DNA of 64,000 nucleotides, taken from Acidobacteria bacterium RIFCSPLOWO2_02_FULL_65_29 (GTDB lineage Bacteria > Acidobacteriota > Vicinamibacteria > Vicinamibacterales > CAVVIG01). Each line of letters starts with the position of its first letter. The stretch's first letter is position 1. Location: the NCBI GenBank assembly GCA_001767435.1, contig MEKT01000199.1, positions 1 through 64,000 of the forward strand, in the 5' to 3' direction. Below the pieces are notes generated by a model. The model was not told the origin of the DNA and ran no database searches. It worked only from the letters and a program-made list of their open reading frames with translations. Below are positions 62,323-64,000 of the stretch, piece by piece. A program made the translations under genes and the position numbers.

Positions 62323-64000
62323 TTAGAAGTTCACCTGCGCTCCGACCGCGAACAACCGGCCCTGCAGGATTCGCGTCGGACGGTCGAGCGAAGGCCCGAA
62401 CGTCTGGGTCACCGCCAGGATGCTGCTCGAATTCAGGAGATTGAAAATGTCGAACTGCCCCTGGACGTTCACGTTGCGAAACTGGAACTTCCTCCCCAGC
62501 CGGACATCGATCTGGTTCCATCGCTTCAGAAACTTCGTGCCCGGCTCGACGAGCTGCACCGTCACGCTCGACTGCGTGAGCGTCGGCACGATCGTTCGGT
62601 CGACGATGTAGTTCACGTTCAACGACGGCTCCGCCACGTCGCCCGAGCCGCTGAACTGTGCGCCTGGATAACCCTGCCAGCTGCCGCTCAACTGGACGCC
62701 GTACGGCAGCGGGTACATCCCGGCCAGCTTGAACTGCGTCAAATACGGGACGTCGAGGTCGTGCTGGTCGCAGAACCGCAGGTTGTTTGGATCGTCGACC
62801 TCGCAGATGGTCGCGATCTGGCGGCCGGCGTTGACCCCTCCGAACAGGTTGCCGCCGCCCACGCGCGACGTGAACCCGATGTCGACGCCGTTGTACGAGC
62901 GCCGGTTCCGGTCCGAGTTCTTGTCGATCTGCCGCACCTGCCCGCGCTTGGCCACGTTGAGGTTGTAGACAGGGATCGACGTCCCGTCGAGCGGGCTCAG
63001 AATCTGAACGGCTGTGTAGTCGTCGAACGTCGTCAGCACGTTGTCGGTCCAGAACAAGCGGCGGAATTCACGCCGCACCCAACCGGCCGAGATGGAGAGG
63101 CCGTTGGTGAGCTCGCGCTGAACGCCGACGTTGTACTCCCACTGATACGGCCGCTCGATGTCCGGATCCGGCGTTCGGACGGTGACGCCGCTGATGTTGA
63201 ACGGCGTCTGCACCGGCCCGATCTCGTTGTCTTGCGCGATGTCGTCGCGGTTCGGATCCGACCACGTGCGGCGATCGGTCTGAACGACCATCGGGTCGTA
63301 GACCTCCGCGAACCCCGTCGTCGAGAAGGCGGTCACGTACTTGCCGACGTGCGCCTTCACGGCGGTCTTACCGTCGCCGAGCACGTCGTACACGAGCCCG
63401 AACCTCGGCGCCGTATCCTTCCAGTTGGGCATGTCTTCGATGGCGTCGAAGTGTCGGGCCGGCACGAACCGGCCGGCGGGGGCGCCGTTCTCGCGGATGT
63501 AGCTGTTGAACAGCTCGATGCGCAGACCCGGGTTGAGCGTCAGCCGCTTGTACTTCCAGGAGTCCTGCGCGTACAGCCCCAGGTCGTACTTGATCGTCTC
63601 GGCCGCATCCTGGGGCGTGTTGTAGACGACCACCGATGCGGGTACGCCATTGCGATACTCCTGGTAGAGATCCAGGCCGTTGGGGAACGAGCGCTGCAGA
63701 TTGTTCCCGCCCTTGCCGAGCTGGAACCCGGTCTTGAACGCATGCGAGCCGGTCACGTAGGACAGCGATCCGACGAACGTGTGACGGATCGGCGCGCGGA
63801 AATAGTACGGACCAATCACCGAGCTCCACTTCTCGCTCGTGATGCGGTCCGATCGTCCGATGTCGGTCGGCTTCACGCTTGCCTGTGTGGCTTGCGTGTT
63901 GTAGCTCTCGTTGTTTTCAGACCAGCCGGCCTCGACGAGCACCCGGTTGCTCAGCGTGCCGGTGTACTTCGCCTGGGCCGTGAAGTACAGCTTCGGCCAC
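62323..64000 (-). CDS. TonB-dependent receptor (Oar-like), C-terminal part; 5' end beyond window
   Basis: LYAQDSWKYKRLTLNPGLRIELFN, TAPRFGLVYDVLGDGKTAVKAHVGKYV, C-terminal FNLLNSSSILAV...LQGRLFAVGAQVNF; frame open to window end. Confidence 0.92.
   Translation of the reverse strand, partial: WPKLYFTAQAKYTGTLSNRVLVEAGWSENNESYNTQATQASVKPTDIGRSDRITSEKWSSVIGPYYFRAPIRHTFVGSLSYVTGSHAFKTGFQLGKGGNNLQRSFPNGLDLYQEYRNGVPASVVVYNTPQDAAETIKYDLGLYAQDSWKYKRLTLNPGLRIELFNSYIRENGAPAGRFVPARHFDAIEDMPNWKDTAPRFGLVYDVLGDGKTAVKAHVGKYVTAFSTTGFAEVYDPMVVQTDRRTWSDPNRDDIAQDNEIGPVQTPFNISGVTVRTPDPDIERPYQWEYNVGVQRELTNGLSISAGWVRREFRRLFWTDNVLTTFDDYTAVQILSPLDGTSIPVYNLNVAKRGQVRQIDKNSDRNRRSYNGVDIGFTSRVGGGNLFGGVNAGRQIATICEVDDPNNLRFCDQHDLDVPYLTQFKLAGMYPLPYGVQLSGSWQGYPGAQFSGSGDVAEPSLNVNYIVDRTIVPTLTQSSVTVQLVEPGTKFLKRWNQIDVRLGRKFQFRNVNVQGQFDIFNLLNSSSILAVTQTFGPSLDRPTRILQGRLFAVGAQVNF

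Overview
A 64 kb, high-GC, densely coded chromosomal window. The lineage looks acidobacterial (Vicinamibacteria-like), inferred from the Oar-type TonB receptor, VWFA-related and PD40 proteins and intergenic repeat types; I could not verify this. Core content: LytS/LytTR two-component pair, folE, two ABC transporter pairs, gltS, tsaD, mtnA, a nucleoside-salvage operon (cdd-PNP-nupC-deoA), HEAT + HD-GYP pair, the rng-rodA-mrdA-mreD-mreC-mreB cell-shape cluster, a PpiD/SurA-type isomerase, tRNA-Leu(CAG), and a cluster of Tat-exported flavoproteins, cytochrome c and a TonB receptor at the right end. Most notable: (1) a Tes (MJ0619)-like radical SAM protein, a candidate membrane-spanning-lipid enzyme; (2) a rearranged toxin-antitoxin island (8-13.7 kb) where two degenerate copies of a convergent mazF/vapC cassette bracket a U32-peptidase-family gene pair, a broken PD40 gene and an IS1595-type remnant; (3) a putative Crp/Fnr regulon with palindromes matching TATGAC-N4-GTCATA at 51.8-55.6 kb; (4) many intergenic arrays of 7-9 bp units in several sequence families, often as inverted pairs or starting on stop codons; (5) a nested palindromic repeat whose empty site is also present in the window. 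All calls come from reading the sequence and ORF track; no database search was run.
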